This document shows positions 33,601 to 45,120 of a stretch of 64,000 bases of DNA, piece by piece. A program made the position numbers and the translations under genes. The stretch is from assembly GCF_002099425.1 (NCBI RefSeq), contig NW_018344332.1, positions 682,001-746,000 of the forward strand, in the 5' to 3' direction. How positions within the stretch are numbered: position 1 is the first letter of the stretch; each line of letters starts with the position of its first letter. Source of the DNA: Phascolarctos cinereus (taxonomy: Eukaryota > Chordata > Mammalia > Diprotodontia > Phascolarctidae). The notes under the pieces were generated by a model. That model was not told the origin of the DNA, did no database searches, and worked only from the letters and a program-made list of their open reading frames with translations.

Positions 33601-33767
33601 CCCTTTTCATTTTTCTTTTTTGGACATTGCCAATGTGGGAATTTGTTTTGATTGATTATGCATATTTGTTAACAAGGGTTATAGTTTTCTTTACTTTTTG
33701 CAATTTCATAGGGGAGGATGGAAGAAAGAAAAAAATGAACTTTCACTAATGTAAATCACTTTTTTCA

Positions 33768-33912
33768 ATTTTTAGGCAATTGGGGTTAAGTGATTTGCCC
33801 AGGGTCACACAGCTAGTAAGTGTCAAGTTTGAATTTAGAGGCCAAATTTGAACTCAGGTCCTCCTGATTTCAGGACCGGTGCTCTATCTGTTGCACCACC
33901 TAGCTGCCCCTA
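33768..33912 (-). mobile_element. WALLSI-type short SINE
   Basis: 'aggcaattggggttaagtga', 'cccagggtcacacagctagt' and 'ttgcaccacctagctgcccc', reversed and complete. Confidence 0.9.
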
Positions 33913-34742
33913 TTGTTAATCTTATTGAAATTAATTTATTTTGAATTTTCCACAATCACTTCCATAAGCTTTTGAGTTTTAAATATTTCTCACCTTCTCT
34001 TCCCAAGATGGTGTACAATCTGATATACACTATACATATACAATCCTATTAAACATATTTTCCCATTAGTCATGTTGTAAAGAAGAATTAGAACCAATTG
34101 GAGGAACCACCAGAAAGAAGAAACAAAACATAACAGAAGAAAAAAAATAGCAAATAGTATGCTTTGATCTACATTCAAACTCCATAGTTCTTTCTTTGGA
34201 TGTGGATAGCATTTTCCATCATAAGGCCTTTGGAGATGCCTTAAATCTTTGTATTGCTGAGAAGGGTTAAGTCTATCAATATTAATTATCATGCAATGTG
34301 GCTGTTCCTGTGTACAATGTTCTCCTGGTTCTGCTCATTTCACTCAGCATTAGACCATACAAATCTTTCCAGGTTTTTCTAAAGTCAGCCTGTTCATTAT
34401 TTCTTATAGCACAGTAGTATTCCATCACATTCATATACCACAACTTGTTCAGCCATTCCCCAATTGATGGGCATCCTCCCAATTTCTAATTCTTTGTGAC
34501 CACAAAAAGAGCTGCTATAAACATTTTTGTATATATGGGTCCTTCTCCCATTTGTATGATCTCTTTGGGATATAACCCTAGAAGTGCTATTGCTGGATCA
34601 AAGGCCCTTTGGGCATAGTTCCAAATTGCTCTCCATAATGGTTGGATCATTTCACAACTCCACCAACAATGCATTGGTGTTCCAATTTTCCCACATCTTT
34701 CCCAACATTTATCATTTTCCTGTGTTGTCATGTTGGTCAATA
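33913..34742 (-). mobile_element. L1 ORF2 C-terminus and 3' UTR
   Basis: Minus frames 34740-34486 and 34482-34282 carry the L1 C-terminal cysteine motif (CWERCGKIGTPMHCWW), FDPAIALLGLYPKEI, MFIAALF, and then WLNKLWYMNVMEYYCAI. These match human L1 ORF2 positions in about the last 170 residues. One frame change splits the two. The 3' UTR runs to about 33913. 5'-truncated copy. Confidence 0.92.
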
Positions 34743-35900
34743 TGATTTAAAATAAGTTTAAATTGTAGAAACAACATCAGAAAGGAAATAAGAGCTCTAG
34801 AGAAAAGGATTTGAAGGAAAATAAACATCTTAGTAGAAATGGCCCAATACCTGCTCATATAACAGAATACCTGAGAGTTGTACTGAACAACTCAGAGATC
34901 AATGACTCCACAAGATGAAAGTAAATCAAAAAGTATAAGAGGAAATAGAAAATGCAAGTTATCTTTCATGATATAAATATTAAATAAAACTGGAATGCCT
35001 GAAAAACCTGACAATGAAAAAAAAATCCTGTATTTTATATTTAATGCACTTGTGAGGGAAAATTTCCCGAATATATTGGATCAAGAAAGCAGTGGAAATA
35101 GAAAGAATTGTTCAGTCAGCTCCTAAAAGTATCACCCAAACAAAAACTATTATATTATCATAACCGAGATCCAGATTTTCAGATCAAAGAAAAATACTAT
35201 AAATAGCCAGAAGAAAGAATTCAAGAACTTAGGAGTCACAGTCATGTGGCAATAATAGTGGCATAATAATATCATCTAACATTTGGGATATGTGGGTATT
35301 CAAGAAGGAATAACACCTCTGGGGTTATTATTTGACAATTGAGGACGCTGAGACAGATAGACTTGATCAGAATTACACAGCTAGTAAGTGTCTGAGGCTC
35401 AATTTCAACTCAAATGACTGTGGACCCCGCCCTCGATCCACCATGCCACCTACCTCTCCCTAGGTGGAATAAATAATTGTATGTAAATGTAGTGGAATGC
35501 TCTTTTGTAGTGTGGGATCATTTCCAAAAATCAGAGAGCTTCTTCTAAATTGACATAGAATGAAGCAAAGAAAACCAGGAGAACAGTATTTGAAATGACA
35601 GTTTTGCAAAGAAAAACACCTTGGAAAGAATTACAAACTCTGAAAAATATGATGACCAATCACAATTCCAGAGGACCAGTGATGGTGCATGTGAGCTGCC
35701 ACATGACAGACAGACATGTAGAGACTGCCAATGTGCAGAACGAGACATGCATCTTTGGAAAAGTGATCCAAAATGAAAGAGTCCATTTCCCTTGATTATA
35801 CTTCATTATGACATGGATCGTTGTTTTCCCTTTTTATCTTGGATGAGGCATGGTGGGGGGTGGGGGGTAGGAGATAGTAATAGTATTAGAGAAAGAATAA
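34743..35900 (+). mobile_element. HAL1-like LINE remnant
   Basis: ORF1-like text near 35045-35260 ('ggaaatagaaagaattgttc', 'ttcagatcaaagaaaaatac'). After a MAR1 insertion (35268-35462) it continues with the ORF2-end and 3' UTR part: 'gtggaatgctcttttgtagt', 'gaaaaccaggagaacagta', 'atgaccaatcacaattccag'. No endonuclease or RT. Confidence 0.6.
35268..35462 (-). mobile_element. MAR1-type SINE nested in LINE
   Basis: 'catctaacatttgggatatg', 'gaattacacagctagtaagt' and 'gatccaccatgccacctacc', reversed. Confidence 0.7.
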
Positions 35901-38404
35901 AAAGAAATCAAAAGAGCCATAAAAACATCCTAAAATTCAGATGGGAAAAAGGAAGTTCCAAGGAAAACAAGACAGCTTTGAAAGGCATGTGTTGATTTAT
36001 ATACTTATTGAAAAATCAGATTGTGGGCAATAATGGAGACTTACATTTTCACCTCTCATTTGTTTCTGTTCTCCTTTGCATATGGAGATGTTGCCTTATT
36101 TTTTGATCTTCAATAAATTAATGGTATTATAAATATAATAATAGTGATAATAAATTACTTAAGAAGCCATGATTTCATTAGTTTGGCACTCTGGCCAGCC
36201 AACTCTTGCAGATTTTAACAACTCAAGCATCATGGGTTTATGGATCCCAAGTTGAGAGGTTCCTAGCTCAATAAATGGTCTTGGATTACTTCTCTCTCCC
36301 CAGATATTTGCCTTACCCCAATGATGAACCTCTCTACAGCTGGTGTGGCTTCCCCTCTTATAAAAGATGCACAGCCCACCCTTGGCTTCTACTTCAAACA
36401 TTTCCCCTTGCATAGGATATGCCAGTCTGCAGCTTCAATTACATTGCCTTTGAGAATTGAGGGTTGCATCCACAATGAGGCTTCGAAAAAAATGACTCCT
36501 TTTAATAATTTTGTTGCTGCCCTTTGTCTTTCAGTTTCAGTCAGGGCAGCTCACCCATCTCCTTCAGATGGAATCCTCTGATGTGACAAGGTAACACAAA
36601 CAAACAACCAAATGCACCTATCCGGCCATGTATCCAGTAGCTTTTCCAAATTTGATCCTGCCTCTCAACTCAGAGGAAGAGCTTTGATTCATGGCCTTTG
36701 TTCAGTATTTCACTGGTTTTCCCCTTACTCTGGGCACCACTTTCTTTTAGTGATCTTCTCATTTACATTTTGGCCTGTTGATTGTTGATTATGTCAACTG
36801 TTCTCATGGTTCTGCTTATCAATAGGGAGGCCCAGAGCTATTCTCACTGTTCTGACAACATTCATTGTTTCTATCTTTTGTCACTTTCATCAATTTTTGT
36901 GTCAAGAGGCAAAAGCTCAGAATTGTTCAAAATGGAATATCTTTTATTAGACTAATAGTTGTTTCCCCTTCCCCCTTGCTTTGTCTCTCCCTGGTTTATC
37001 AGGAACATATTAGTTCATCAAAAGGAATTTGAAAGATAATCTCTTCCATTTAATTTGCTAGCTTGAGAATTTCCTATTTTTGTAGCTCTTGGTTAATTTC
37101 CTTTGAACTCTCCATTTGGTTGGGATATAATTATTTGTAGTTGTTTCTGAAAATTATTTTTTTTTGCCCATGTTCTTCATTAAAAAAAAAAAAACTTCAT
37201 TTTTCCTCCTTTACTTTGTTAGGTTTACTAATGGATGTTCTAAAAAAACTGACTTTTTCCCCCCTAAATTTCTTTATTTTTTTATTTTTAAGTTTCTCAA
37301 TTTCCCCTCTAATTTTCTACATTTTAAAAACATTTTGGGGGGTTTCTAATTTTCTTTTCTAGTGTACTAAGCCGCATGATCACTTGACTGCTCTCCTATT
37401 TTTTTGGTTTTCTTTTTTTTGTTTTTATTTTTTCTATTTTTTATTTTTTATTTTTTTTATTTTATTTTTTTTATTTTTTTATTTTTAATTTTTTAAAATT
37501 TTATTTATTTAGTTAGTTTTTTATTTTTATTTTTTGGTTTTCTTAACAAGCATTTTCATAGATTAAGAGAATTCTCATTTGGAGATGTCTTAGTTTACTC
37601 CCATAATTTTGAGATGTTGTTGCACTATTGTTTTTAGTATTAATGGAATTATTTATTGTCTCTGTAATTTGCCCTTGCACAAATTCCTCATTCAGAATGG
37701 GAAGCAATCTGACTCATCTTGGCTAAATTAGCTTGCCTTTACCCATTTGTTTGTTTCTGAGATTCTTCAAAAGTGATCTCAGGATTAGATGAGAATACCC
37801 CATCTGCTGTTGGTTCTACTCTTGCCACAAAAGAGGCATTTGGAGGACTTGGGGGACTCCAAGTTATCTGCAAAAAAGGTGCATGGGGTAATCACAACAG
37901 TGGTGAAGGGCTGGGGATAATCAATGGAAAACAGTCGTACAAAAGGAAAAATGTAATTCCTTACCCTGAGGGGGAAAATGATGCGTTTTGGTGATTACTT
38001 TTCCATAGATTGACATCAGTGCATGCATCCACTAATAAAATGTTCCTGACTTTCAGAATAGACATTTCAGTATGCCAGTGGAAGAAAAGTGTCATACATG
38101 AGCTTTGCTAAGACTTCCTTTATGGAACTTTTCCTCTGCTTTACACCAAATGTTTTGTTGCTGTTAGTGGTGATAGTTTGCCTTATTTAAATTAAGACAG
38201 GCTAATGTGTGGGGGCTACTTTTAGAGTGTTCCTACCTGGACTGAGGTCAATGGATTAGACACTGGGATGGATAAAGTAGATACTCCATCTCAAGATCCC
38301 TTATTGCCTCTTTGAATGAGAAAAAAAGACACAGATGTGTATATGTGTACAAATATACATGCATAAAACTGTACCATGTTCAAATTCTTTGAAATTCTAT
38401 CACC
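35901..38404. other. Unassigned region with a long T-rich tract
   Basis: No gene recognised. 37140-37560 is extremely T-rich on plus (A-rich on minus) and may be part of an old minus-strand LINE, but no protein block is readable. The small frames 37141-37362 and 37164-37349 come from the T-rich tract. 36100-36160 is AT-rich. Confidence 0.4.
37394..37540 (+). repeat. T-rich low-complexity tract
   Basis: Mostly T with TTTTA/TTTTTA units, almost free of G and C. Confidence 0.85.
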
Positions 38405-38835
38405 ATCGCAAAGTGAAATGAGCAGAACCAAGAGAACATTGTACACAGTAGCAGCAATACTGTACAATGATCAACTGTGAATGACTTAGCTATTCTCAGC
38501 AATACAATGATCCAAGACAGTTCTAAAGGACTTATGATGAAAATGTTCTAGAGAAAGAACTGATGGAGTCTGAATGCAGATTGAAGTACACTTTTTAAAA
38601 CTTTCTTTAATTTTTTTTGCCTGTGTTTTCTTTTCACAACATGATCAATATGCAAATGAGTTTTGCATGACTGCACAGGCATAACCTATGTCAAATTGCT
38701 TGCTTTCTCAGTGAGGGAGGCAGGGAGGAAGGAAATAATTTGTAACTCAAAATTTAAAATAGCAAATATTAAAACTTGTTTTCACATGTAATTGTAGAAA
38801 ATATTAAGTTTTAAAAAGAATAAAAATAACAAAGA
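38405..38835 (+). mobile_element. L1 3' end
   Basis: 'gcaaagtgaaatgagcagaa', 'caagagaacattgtacacag', 'tagagaaagaactgatggag' and 'aggaaataatttgtaactca', with an A-rich end. Covers the last ORF2 codons and the 3' UTR of a 5'-truncated L1. Confidence 0.85.
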
Positions 38836-39786
38836 AAAAAATAATTTCTATTTTCATCGCCATCTTATTTTCATTCTCATCTTTTTTATGGTGTTCATAT
38901 AGAAACAATATAGGAATGAGTCATTATCTTACCACTATTCATTTCTATTTCATATTCTATAATTTATTGCACTGGTGTATTAAATAACTTCTTTTTATAG
39001 TAGTTGTTGCAATTATTGTCACTATTAGTATTATCAATTTATCAGTCATCTTTGGGCTATTCCAATCCAGAAGGTCATTTGGCTGGAATTACTTTCATCT
39101 CCTGCATCTCCAGGTTCCCTTCCTTCTTCCTTCTTCCTTCCTTCCTTCCTTCCTTCCTTCCTTCCTTTCTTTCTTTCTTTCTTATCTGGCCATCCAGTTT
39201 GGTATCCTCCCTTTTTCTTCCCCTCCCCTTGCTCATCAGCTATTAGCCCAATGCTGCCTATTGCACCCAAGAACAAATAATGGATTGTCTTCCTTGAGAA
39301 GAGGATGCCATTTGTCAGATAAAACTGCATGTAGGCCTGTAGTCCTAGGCCCACATCACCAGAGAAGGTCACCGTGCTAGAATGGATTGATTCATTTTTT
39401 TTTTATCCATGACAACATGCAGTTTCCCTTTCTTAGCGAGGGCTATAAATAAATTTAGGCCATGATATCATAACATTTCTCTAACATCCCACATTACACT
39501 TCATGTTGGATATATTTGAAATCATGGACAGTTTTGGGGTTGATAGGAACATCTTCTAGGCATGCTCTTCGATCAAGTCCAATGATAATTGGGAAATTCT
39601 AAAATGATAAAGAGAAACCTGTGCAGGGATGGGCAAGTTAAGAACAGAATTTATCAACATTCAAAATGTTTACTACTCTTTTCAAAAGGAGTATCTGGAA
39701 TTATTAACATTTGAGTTTGCCTCAAATAATTTCTTGACAATAATAGATGTATTTAACTGTTTTATTCACAAGTATTCCTCTTCAAA
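38836..39786. other. Unassigned sequence with a CCTT tract
   Basis: Apart from the microsatellite, nothing recognised. Confidence 0.4.
39121..39184 (+). repeat. (CCTT)n/(CTTT)n microsatellite
   Basis: CTTCC units changing into CCTT and then CTTT units. Confidence 0.95.
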
Positions 39787-39985
39787 GACATAGATGATAG
39801 ATAGGTAGAGAGATAGATGATGAATGAAGAGATGACAGGCAGATGAATCAAAACATGTATGGATAGATAGGTATAGATAACAGATTATAGATATTGATAA
39901 ATAAAGAGATGATTGATGATAGAGAAATGATAGCTGGATAAATAGGTGTATGGATAGATAGTTGGTACATAGATGGATGAAGGAT
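39787..39985 (+). repeat. Degenerate GATA/GATGA-type repeat
   Basis: Many imperfect 'gatagata', 'gatga' and 'ggatagata' units over 200 bases. Responsible for the Ile/Ser/Tyr/Leu-rich frames on minus. Confidence 0.7.
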
Positions 39986-40030
39986 AATTGGGCATGATTG
40001 AAGGCAATAGGGAAAGAGTCCATTGATAAG

Positions 40031-40047
40031 TATATGTATGTATGTGT

Positions 40048-40095
<48 letters not shown>
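40031..40095 (+). repeat. (TATG)/(TG)n microsatellite
   Basis: TATG units merging into a pure TG run. Confidence 0.95.
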
Positions 40096-40097
<2 letters not shown>

Positions 40098-40119
40098 TAA
40101 AGATTCAAGAGATATGGGG

Positions 40120-40400
40120 GATTATTGAGGATGCAATTTCATAAAATGAACTGGAAGGAATGAGACCAAGTGTACTTGTACAGGGGTTGGCCTAGGCAAA
40201 GAGAGAGATCAACTTTATTCAGAAACTAAAGGAAAAGAGGACAGAATGGGAGATACTGTCAAGGGACTTTGAGATGAAGAGAAAGGGGAAAGAGGGTGCT
40301 CATGTCAAATGGGTTTTTTCCTTTCTTCAATAGAGTGAGAGATATGGTTCTTGGCTAAGAAGGAGTGGGGGAAGGAGGTTCGGAAGGGGCTTAGCAAAGG
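40120..40400 (+). mobile_element. R1 repeat fragment (distal part)
   Basis: 'gtacaggggttggcctaggc' and later purine-rich text correspond to 60495-60560 ('gcaggtagaagtgtttgcct', 'tcaaggagagccagggcag'). Purine-rich and diverged. Confidence 0.45.
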
Positions 40401-40565
40401 AACACCATGTAGCATATGAGTGCAATGGAATATTGTTATACAATAAATGATGAATAAGATAGTTTCAGAGAATCTTGGTAAGTAGGAAGAGATTTGTGAT
40501 GAAATAAGTCAAAGATTAAAAGTACAATTTACACATTTACATTAGCACTGTAACAAAGAAAAAAA
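40401..40565 (+). mobile_element. L1 ORF2-end fragment
   Basis: 'gagtgcaatggaatattgtt' and 'gaataagatagtttcagaga' resemble the MEYY..AIKN block at the end of L1 ORF2. Short and diverged. Confidence 0.55.
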
Positions 40566-41767
40566 TCAATAAGTTATTTAGCTAACTTGATTAAAGGAGA
40601 ATAGGAGGAAAAATCAAATTAAATAAATAAAAATTAGTATGATGAAGCAACAATAAAGAGAAAAGAAATAAAAAGAATGACAAGAACTTTGTACATAATG
40701 GTATGCTTTCAAAAAGGAGACTTAAAAGACATAAATATCCTTATAGATATATTATATCTATAAGAATATCATATATATTATAAATCAAATCTAGAAATAT
40801 AAAATTCAAAATAACAGAAAATAAGATAGAGATCTGCTACAGAAATTATTCTTATAATTTGAGATAGAAAACACTTTGCCAAACATCTTTTTTTAAAAAA
40901 ATCAAAAAATAAAAAGTAGAGATTAATATCATAAGGAAATAACTATTCAATGATTTTAAAGAAAATCTTGCCAAAAAGACAATAACAATATGTTCAAAGA
41001 TTCTTTAATACAACCAAGTGGAATTTCTACTGGGGTGTAAATAGCATTAAATGTTACTAAAAGAATGAACATAACTGATCATTGTCAAACAAGATAATCC
41101 AAACCAACATGGTTATTCCAGAAGTGATAGGGGAAAAAAAGCCTTTGATGAAATACAAATACATTACAAAATCTTACGGTTAAGTGAGCAGAGGGCAGTC
41201 CTGACCTTCTGTGATCCAGGGCTTTTTTAAAAGCATCTTCTCATTTAATTAGATTCTTTTGAATGTGATTTGGGTCTAATTTTTCTCTTGTACCTGATCT
41301 ATTTGGGGCATATTAGGACATTTTTGGCTTTTTTTTAAACAAGCATATGTCTATGATCACATATAATTTTGGAAACATTAGAAGCTACTCAGATAATTAC
41401 AAGAGTAAAACAAGGCTATTCTTTATCTCTTCTGTGATTTTATACAGTTCAAAATAAACTAGACATAGCAACAAGACAAGTAATACATTGAAGACCATGA
41501 TGAAAAGCAAAGGAAAGATGAAACCATCTTTCATCACTGTTGAATAAGATTTTACCTCAAAATATCACAGAGAATCAGCATGGAGCCAAATTCAAATAGA
41601 TGATAGCTTCAATATAGCAGCAGGATACAAAAGAAACTTTAAAAAATCTCCATGTCTTTATAGCAATCATAAATGCCATAAATCAATAAATAATACAATG
41701 GAAGTTCCATTACAAATAACCACAAAAGATATGTGCATTAACAAAAGAATACTTGAGACCTATATGA

Positions 41768-42032
41768 GAGGTGGGCAGCTAGGTGGCAGATTGGATAGAG
41801 CACCCATCCTGGAGTCGGGAAGACTTATCTTCCTGAGTTCAAATCTGGCCTCAAACACTTATTATCTGTGTGATCCTGAGCAAGTCACTTAATCCTGTTT
41901 GCCTCATCTGGTTTCCTCATCTGTAAAATGAGCTGGAGAAGGAAATGACAAACCACTCCAGTATATTTGCCAAGAAAACCCTCAACGGGGTCACAAAGAA
42001 TTGGACATGATTGAAAATAAAACAATAAAAAT
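41768..42032 (+). mobile_element. WSINE1-type SINE, full length (nested in L1)
   Basis: 'gtgggcagctaggtggcaga', 'ctgagttcaaatctggcctc', 'gacaaaccactccagtatat' and an A-rich end 'aaaataaaacaataaaaata'. Confidence 0.95.
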
Positions 42033-42034
42033 AA

Positions 42035-42640
42035 TCAAGTCAAGATATTTATCAAGTGCCTAATATGTGCCAGTTTTTCCTGCTGTTTAGTCAGAACCCC
42101 TGGCCTTGCATTCTATCCACTGCACCACCTAGATGCTTACTTATATGCCAGCTACTATGCTAAGTGCTAGGATTACAAGGAAAGGCAAAGGACACTCCCC
42201 TGTTCTCAAGGTCTCATCTTCTAATGGAGGAAACAAAATGCAAACAACTGTATACAAACAAACAAGGCAGGTTAAATTGGAGATAATGTAAGAGGGAAGC
42301 CACTGGCATTAAGGAGGATCAAGAAAGGATTCTCATAAAAGTAGGGAATTTAGCTGAGACCTGAGGGAAGCCAAAAAGATGAGATGAGGAAGGAGAGTGT
42401 TCTAGACATGGGGGCCAGCCAATGAAATTGTGCAGAGTGGGGAGAGGGAATGTCATGCATGAGGAAAAGCAAGAAGGCCTATATCACTAGATCACCCAGA
42501 CCTGGATGAGGAATAAGGCATAAGAAAATTGGAAATGGAGGAAAGAGTTAGCTTGAAGAATTTCATATTGATCCTAGGAGCAGTAGAGAATCACTACAGC
42601 AGACTGAATATGAAGGTGACATTGTCAAAGACATAAGCGA
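42035..42640 (+). mobile_element. R1 repeat, longest copy in the window
   Basis: 'atcaagtgcctaatatgtgc', 'gctactatgctaagtgctag', 'gttctcaaggtctcatcttc', 'aggattctcataaaagtagg' and 'gaaggtgacattgtcaaag' follow. A reversed MAR1 head scrap at 42082-42138 ('ctatccactgcaccacctag') lies inside the first block. Confidence 0.65.
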
Positions 42641-43579
42641 GCTCCTTAAAAATATAAAGCATGACTCAAAATATCTGGAGAGATATTCAGTGCTCATGGA
42701 TGGATCATGACAGTATATTAAAAAGGATAATATAACTTAAATCAATTCACAGATTTAATGTTTTACCACACTTCCAAGGGATTACTTTCTGGAGACATAC
42801 AAAAGAATGACAAAACTCATTTAGAAGAACAATGTATATAGAATCTTAAGGGAAATAATGATGAAAAATGTAGACATGAAGAAAGAATGCCTCTAGACTC
42901 TAAACCATACTATGCAACAGAATTGTTTGGAACCGTTTTTTTAAAAAACATAACAGTATAAAGAAGAATCAGAAACAAACTCAATGGCTGAGGGTTTCAT
43001 AAACACAAGAAGATAAATTACTTAGGGGGATGAACATCGAGCTTGACAAGAACTGCTTGAAAAACTATAAAGTAGCTTATGAAAAATTGTTTAGAGCTGT
43101 ATCTTACACCATACATTAAAATAAGCTCCAAATGAACATAGCAAATGGATGTTGAAGGTGATGTCATAAAATAGCAGAACAAAGTCTGATTGGATACTTT
43201 TCATAACTATGGCTAGAGTCAAGAATTCTTAATTAAAGAAGAGATGTGATCATAAAATTAAAAAATAATAATTAAATGCTACCTAAAAACATTAAGGGAA
43301 GTGGTGAAATAGAGAAATGTATTTGCCTTGCACATTTCTCATCCAAGTCTGATGGCCAAATATGGACAGGAAAGACCAAAGACATCAAAAGCTATTCCTT
43401 AATAGATGACCACACAAAGGAGATGAACAAGTAATCTTCAAAAGAAAATTCCAAACTATTCTTAAACATAAAATATGGCTTTAATTCATTAATAATAAAA
43501 AAAAAATGGAGGTCAAAACCACCCTGAATTTTAACCTCACATCTAGCAAATTCACAATGATCACAAAAGGGCAAGAAGG

Positions 43580-43836
43580 CAAGAAACATTTATTAAGTGC
43601 CTACTATGTGCCAGTCATTGTGCTAAGCACTTTAAAATATCATGTCACTAATCTTTACAACAACCCTGAGAAGTAGTCACTATCATGAACACCATGGTAT
43701 AACTAAGGATATTGAGACAGACAGATTAAATGACTTAGACAAGATCACATAGCTAGTAAGTGTCAGGTCAGATTTGAATACGGATCTTCCCATCTCTAGA
43801 CCCAGCACTCTATCTCCTATGCCACCTTGGTGCATC
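43580..43836 (-). mobile_element. MAR1-type CORE-SINE with R1-like tail
   Basis: 'tgtgctaagcactttaaaat', 'taatctttacaacaaccctg', 'agatcacatagctagtaagt' and 'cctatgccaccttggtgc', reversed. The first ~45 bases also read 'aagtgcctactatgtgccag', a block shared with R1. Confidence 0.75.
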
Positions 43837-43889
43837 ACTATAACATACTAAATGCAAGTTTATCCAGCCTTGACTAGATAGCTTCTAGT

Positions 43890-44235
43890 GGTAGGGGGCA
43901 TGAGTGGGGAATGTTGGAGCCCCTCCTAAGTAAGCCCATGCTGCTTTCAGAAATTTCTTGCCCCCATAACAAACCTATATTTCCTTTCATCTTCTACCCA
44001 TTTTTCCTTGTTCTGACCTCTGAGACCAAGTATAGCAAGAGGAATACCTCTTCTGAATGATAACTTTCCCAACATTGAAATGCAGGTTTATACCTTCATT
44101 GCCTCCTACCCCAACCCCCACCAAAGTCTTCTTTTCCACAGGCTAAATATGCTCAAGCCATTCATGCCATCTGCATCCAGAAAGCTCTCAAGACCCTTCA
44201 CTATCCTGATGGCACCTCCTTCCAGATTTTTTTTT
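43890..44235 (-). mobile_element. L3/CR1-type LINE 3' UTR
   Basis: On plus: 'tgttctgacctctgagacca', 'ccacaggctaaatatgctca' and 'ccttcactatcctgatggca' match the reverse of the L3/CR1 3' UTR ('tctccaggctaaacat', 'ctcaccatcctgg'). Confidence 0.65.
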
Positions 44236-44281
44236 TTGTAATTACTCAAAGTCCTTTCTAATATATTTTATCCCAGCGATC

Positions 44282-44305
44282 TTTTTTTTTTTTTTTTTTT
44301 TTTTT
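44282..44305 (+). repeat. T24 homopolymer
   Basis: 24 uninterrupted T. Possibly the reversed A tail of a lost retrocopy, since no body follows that I recognise. Confidence 0.9.
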
Positions 44306-44324
44306 GCTTGCTGGAAGTAACCTA

Positions 44325-44685
44325 TCTGTTATCCCCTGAATTGGGCATTCTAATTCTTGCCTTCATACCCTCACATAAGCTGAGACACAGACCTGGAACA
44401 CATTTGTTCCGTAGTGTTGCCTCTTAGACTTTTGAGCTTCCTTCAAATATCAACTCCATTGCCACTTTCTTTGGAAAGCCTTTCTTCATTCCCATATTTG
44501 TTAGTTTTCTCTCTCTTTCTCTCTCTCTCTCTCCCTCCTTAAATTCCTTCAGCTTAGGGTTTATTTATGTACTTGTCGAATCATCCCAGTAGAGTGTAAG
44601 CTCTTTGAGGGCAGAGACTGTTCTTTGACTGGCTTTTTCCCACCCAATGCTGATCCTAGTGTCTTATTAATATTATGGAATTAAT
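44325..44685 (+). mobile_element. L2 3' UTR
   Basis: 'ctttggaaagcctttcttca', 'gtagagtgtaagctctttga' and 'gggcagagactgttctttga' follow, with a CT microsatellite grown at 44508-44532. Confidence 0.75.
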
Positions 44686-44834
44686 ACATGATTTTTGGAT
44701 TAGAATGGGGAATTATAAAATCCCCAACTGTGGTTTCATAATCATAGGTAACATTTTTTGACACCTGAGCATATTGACAAATGCAGACTGTGCTTGTATT
44801 TGTGCAAAGGAAAAAAAAATATGAACATTGATTT

Positions 44835-45120
44835 GGAACCATAAAAAGGGACCTTACACCCCATCTATTCCAATTCCCTTACTAACAGATGAGGAAACTG
44901 AGACCCAGAGAGGCTAAGTGACTAGTCCAAGGTCATTGTTGTTGTTCAATTGTTTCAGTCACGTCTAACTCTGTGACCCCATTTAGGGTTTTCTTGGGAA
45001 AGATACTGGAGTGGTTTACCATTTCCTTCTATAGCCCTGGGTCACATAGGTGATCAGTGATAGAGCTAGAATCTAGAACAAGGTCCACTGACTCTAGAAC
45101 CAATGTTTCTCCCTACCTGT
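44835..45120 (-). mobile_element. MIR-type SINE split by a SINE fragment
   Basis: Outer MIR on minus: 'cagatgaggaaactgagacc' and 'aagtgactagtccaaggtca', resuming at 'ccctgggtcacataggtgat'. Confidence 0.75.
44934..45042 (-). mobile_element. WSINE1 3'-half fragment nested in MIR
   Basis: 'attgtttcagtcacgtctaa', 'ctgtgaccccatttagggtt' and 'gagtggtttaccatttcctt'. Only the 3' half is present, as expected for a 5'-truncated insertion. GTT repeats mark its tail. Confidence 0.85.

Larger units (their letters stand above)
30880..33755 (+). mobile_element. Old HAL1-like LINE carrying four nested insertions
   Basis: ORF1-type sequence is readable before and after 31073-31580. NENCPDLVG near 31650 matches IKENCPEVLEP of the ORF1 at 58.2-58.9 kb, and a KIERI match follows. 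From about 32000 the sequence matches the ORF2 C-terminal region (FSEKGLVYQIYKGIIQIY-like near 32090; GCGEKW near 32495). The 3' UTR is at 33137-33371 and 33601-33755 ('ttggacattgccaatgtggg'). Endonuclease and RT are absent. Inside lie an L1 (31073-31580), a short SINE (32142-32275), an L1 3' end (32795-33136) and a WSINE1 (33372-33600). Confidence 0.65.
40630..43575 (+). mobile_element. Degraded L1 ORF2 (RT to C-terminal part), split by later repeats
   Basis: RT-region text: 'ataattacaagagtaaaaca' and 'aggctattctttatctcttc' near 41395-41430 encode a GVKQG..LSLL block. 'gcagcaggatacaaaagaaa' near 41617 is the SGYKIN block. After 42640 it continues downstream: 'gatattcagtgctcatggat', 'aagaatgacaaaactcattt' and 'aagaactgcttgaaaaacta' match the thumb/C-terminal part of marsupial L1 ORF2. 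Stops are numerous. A WSINE1 (41768-42032) and R1 (42035-42640) lie between the two halves. Confidence 0.75.

Noticed and set aside
34282-34740. Small host gene with a CxxC..H..C zinc-like motif
   Set aside because: The motif is the C-terminal cysteine motif of L1 ORF2, followed by the usual L1 end.
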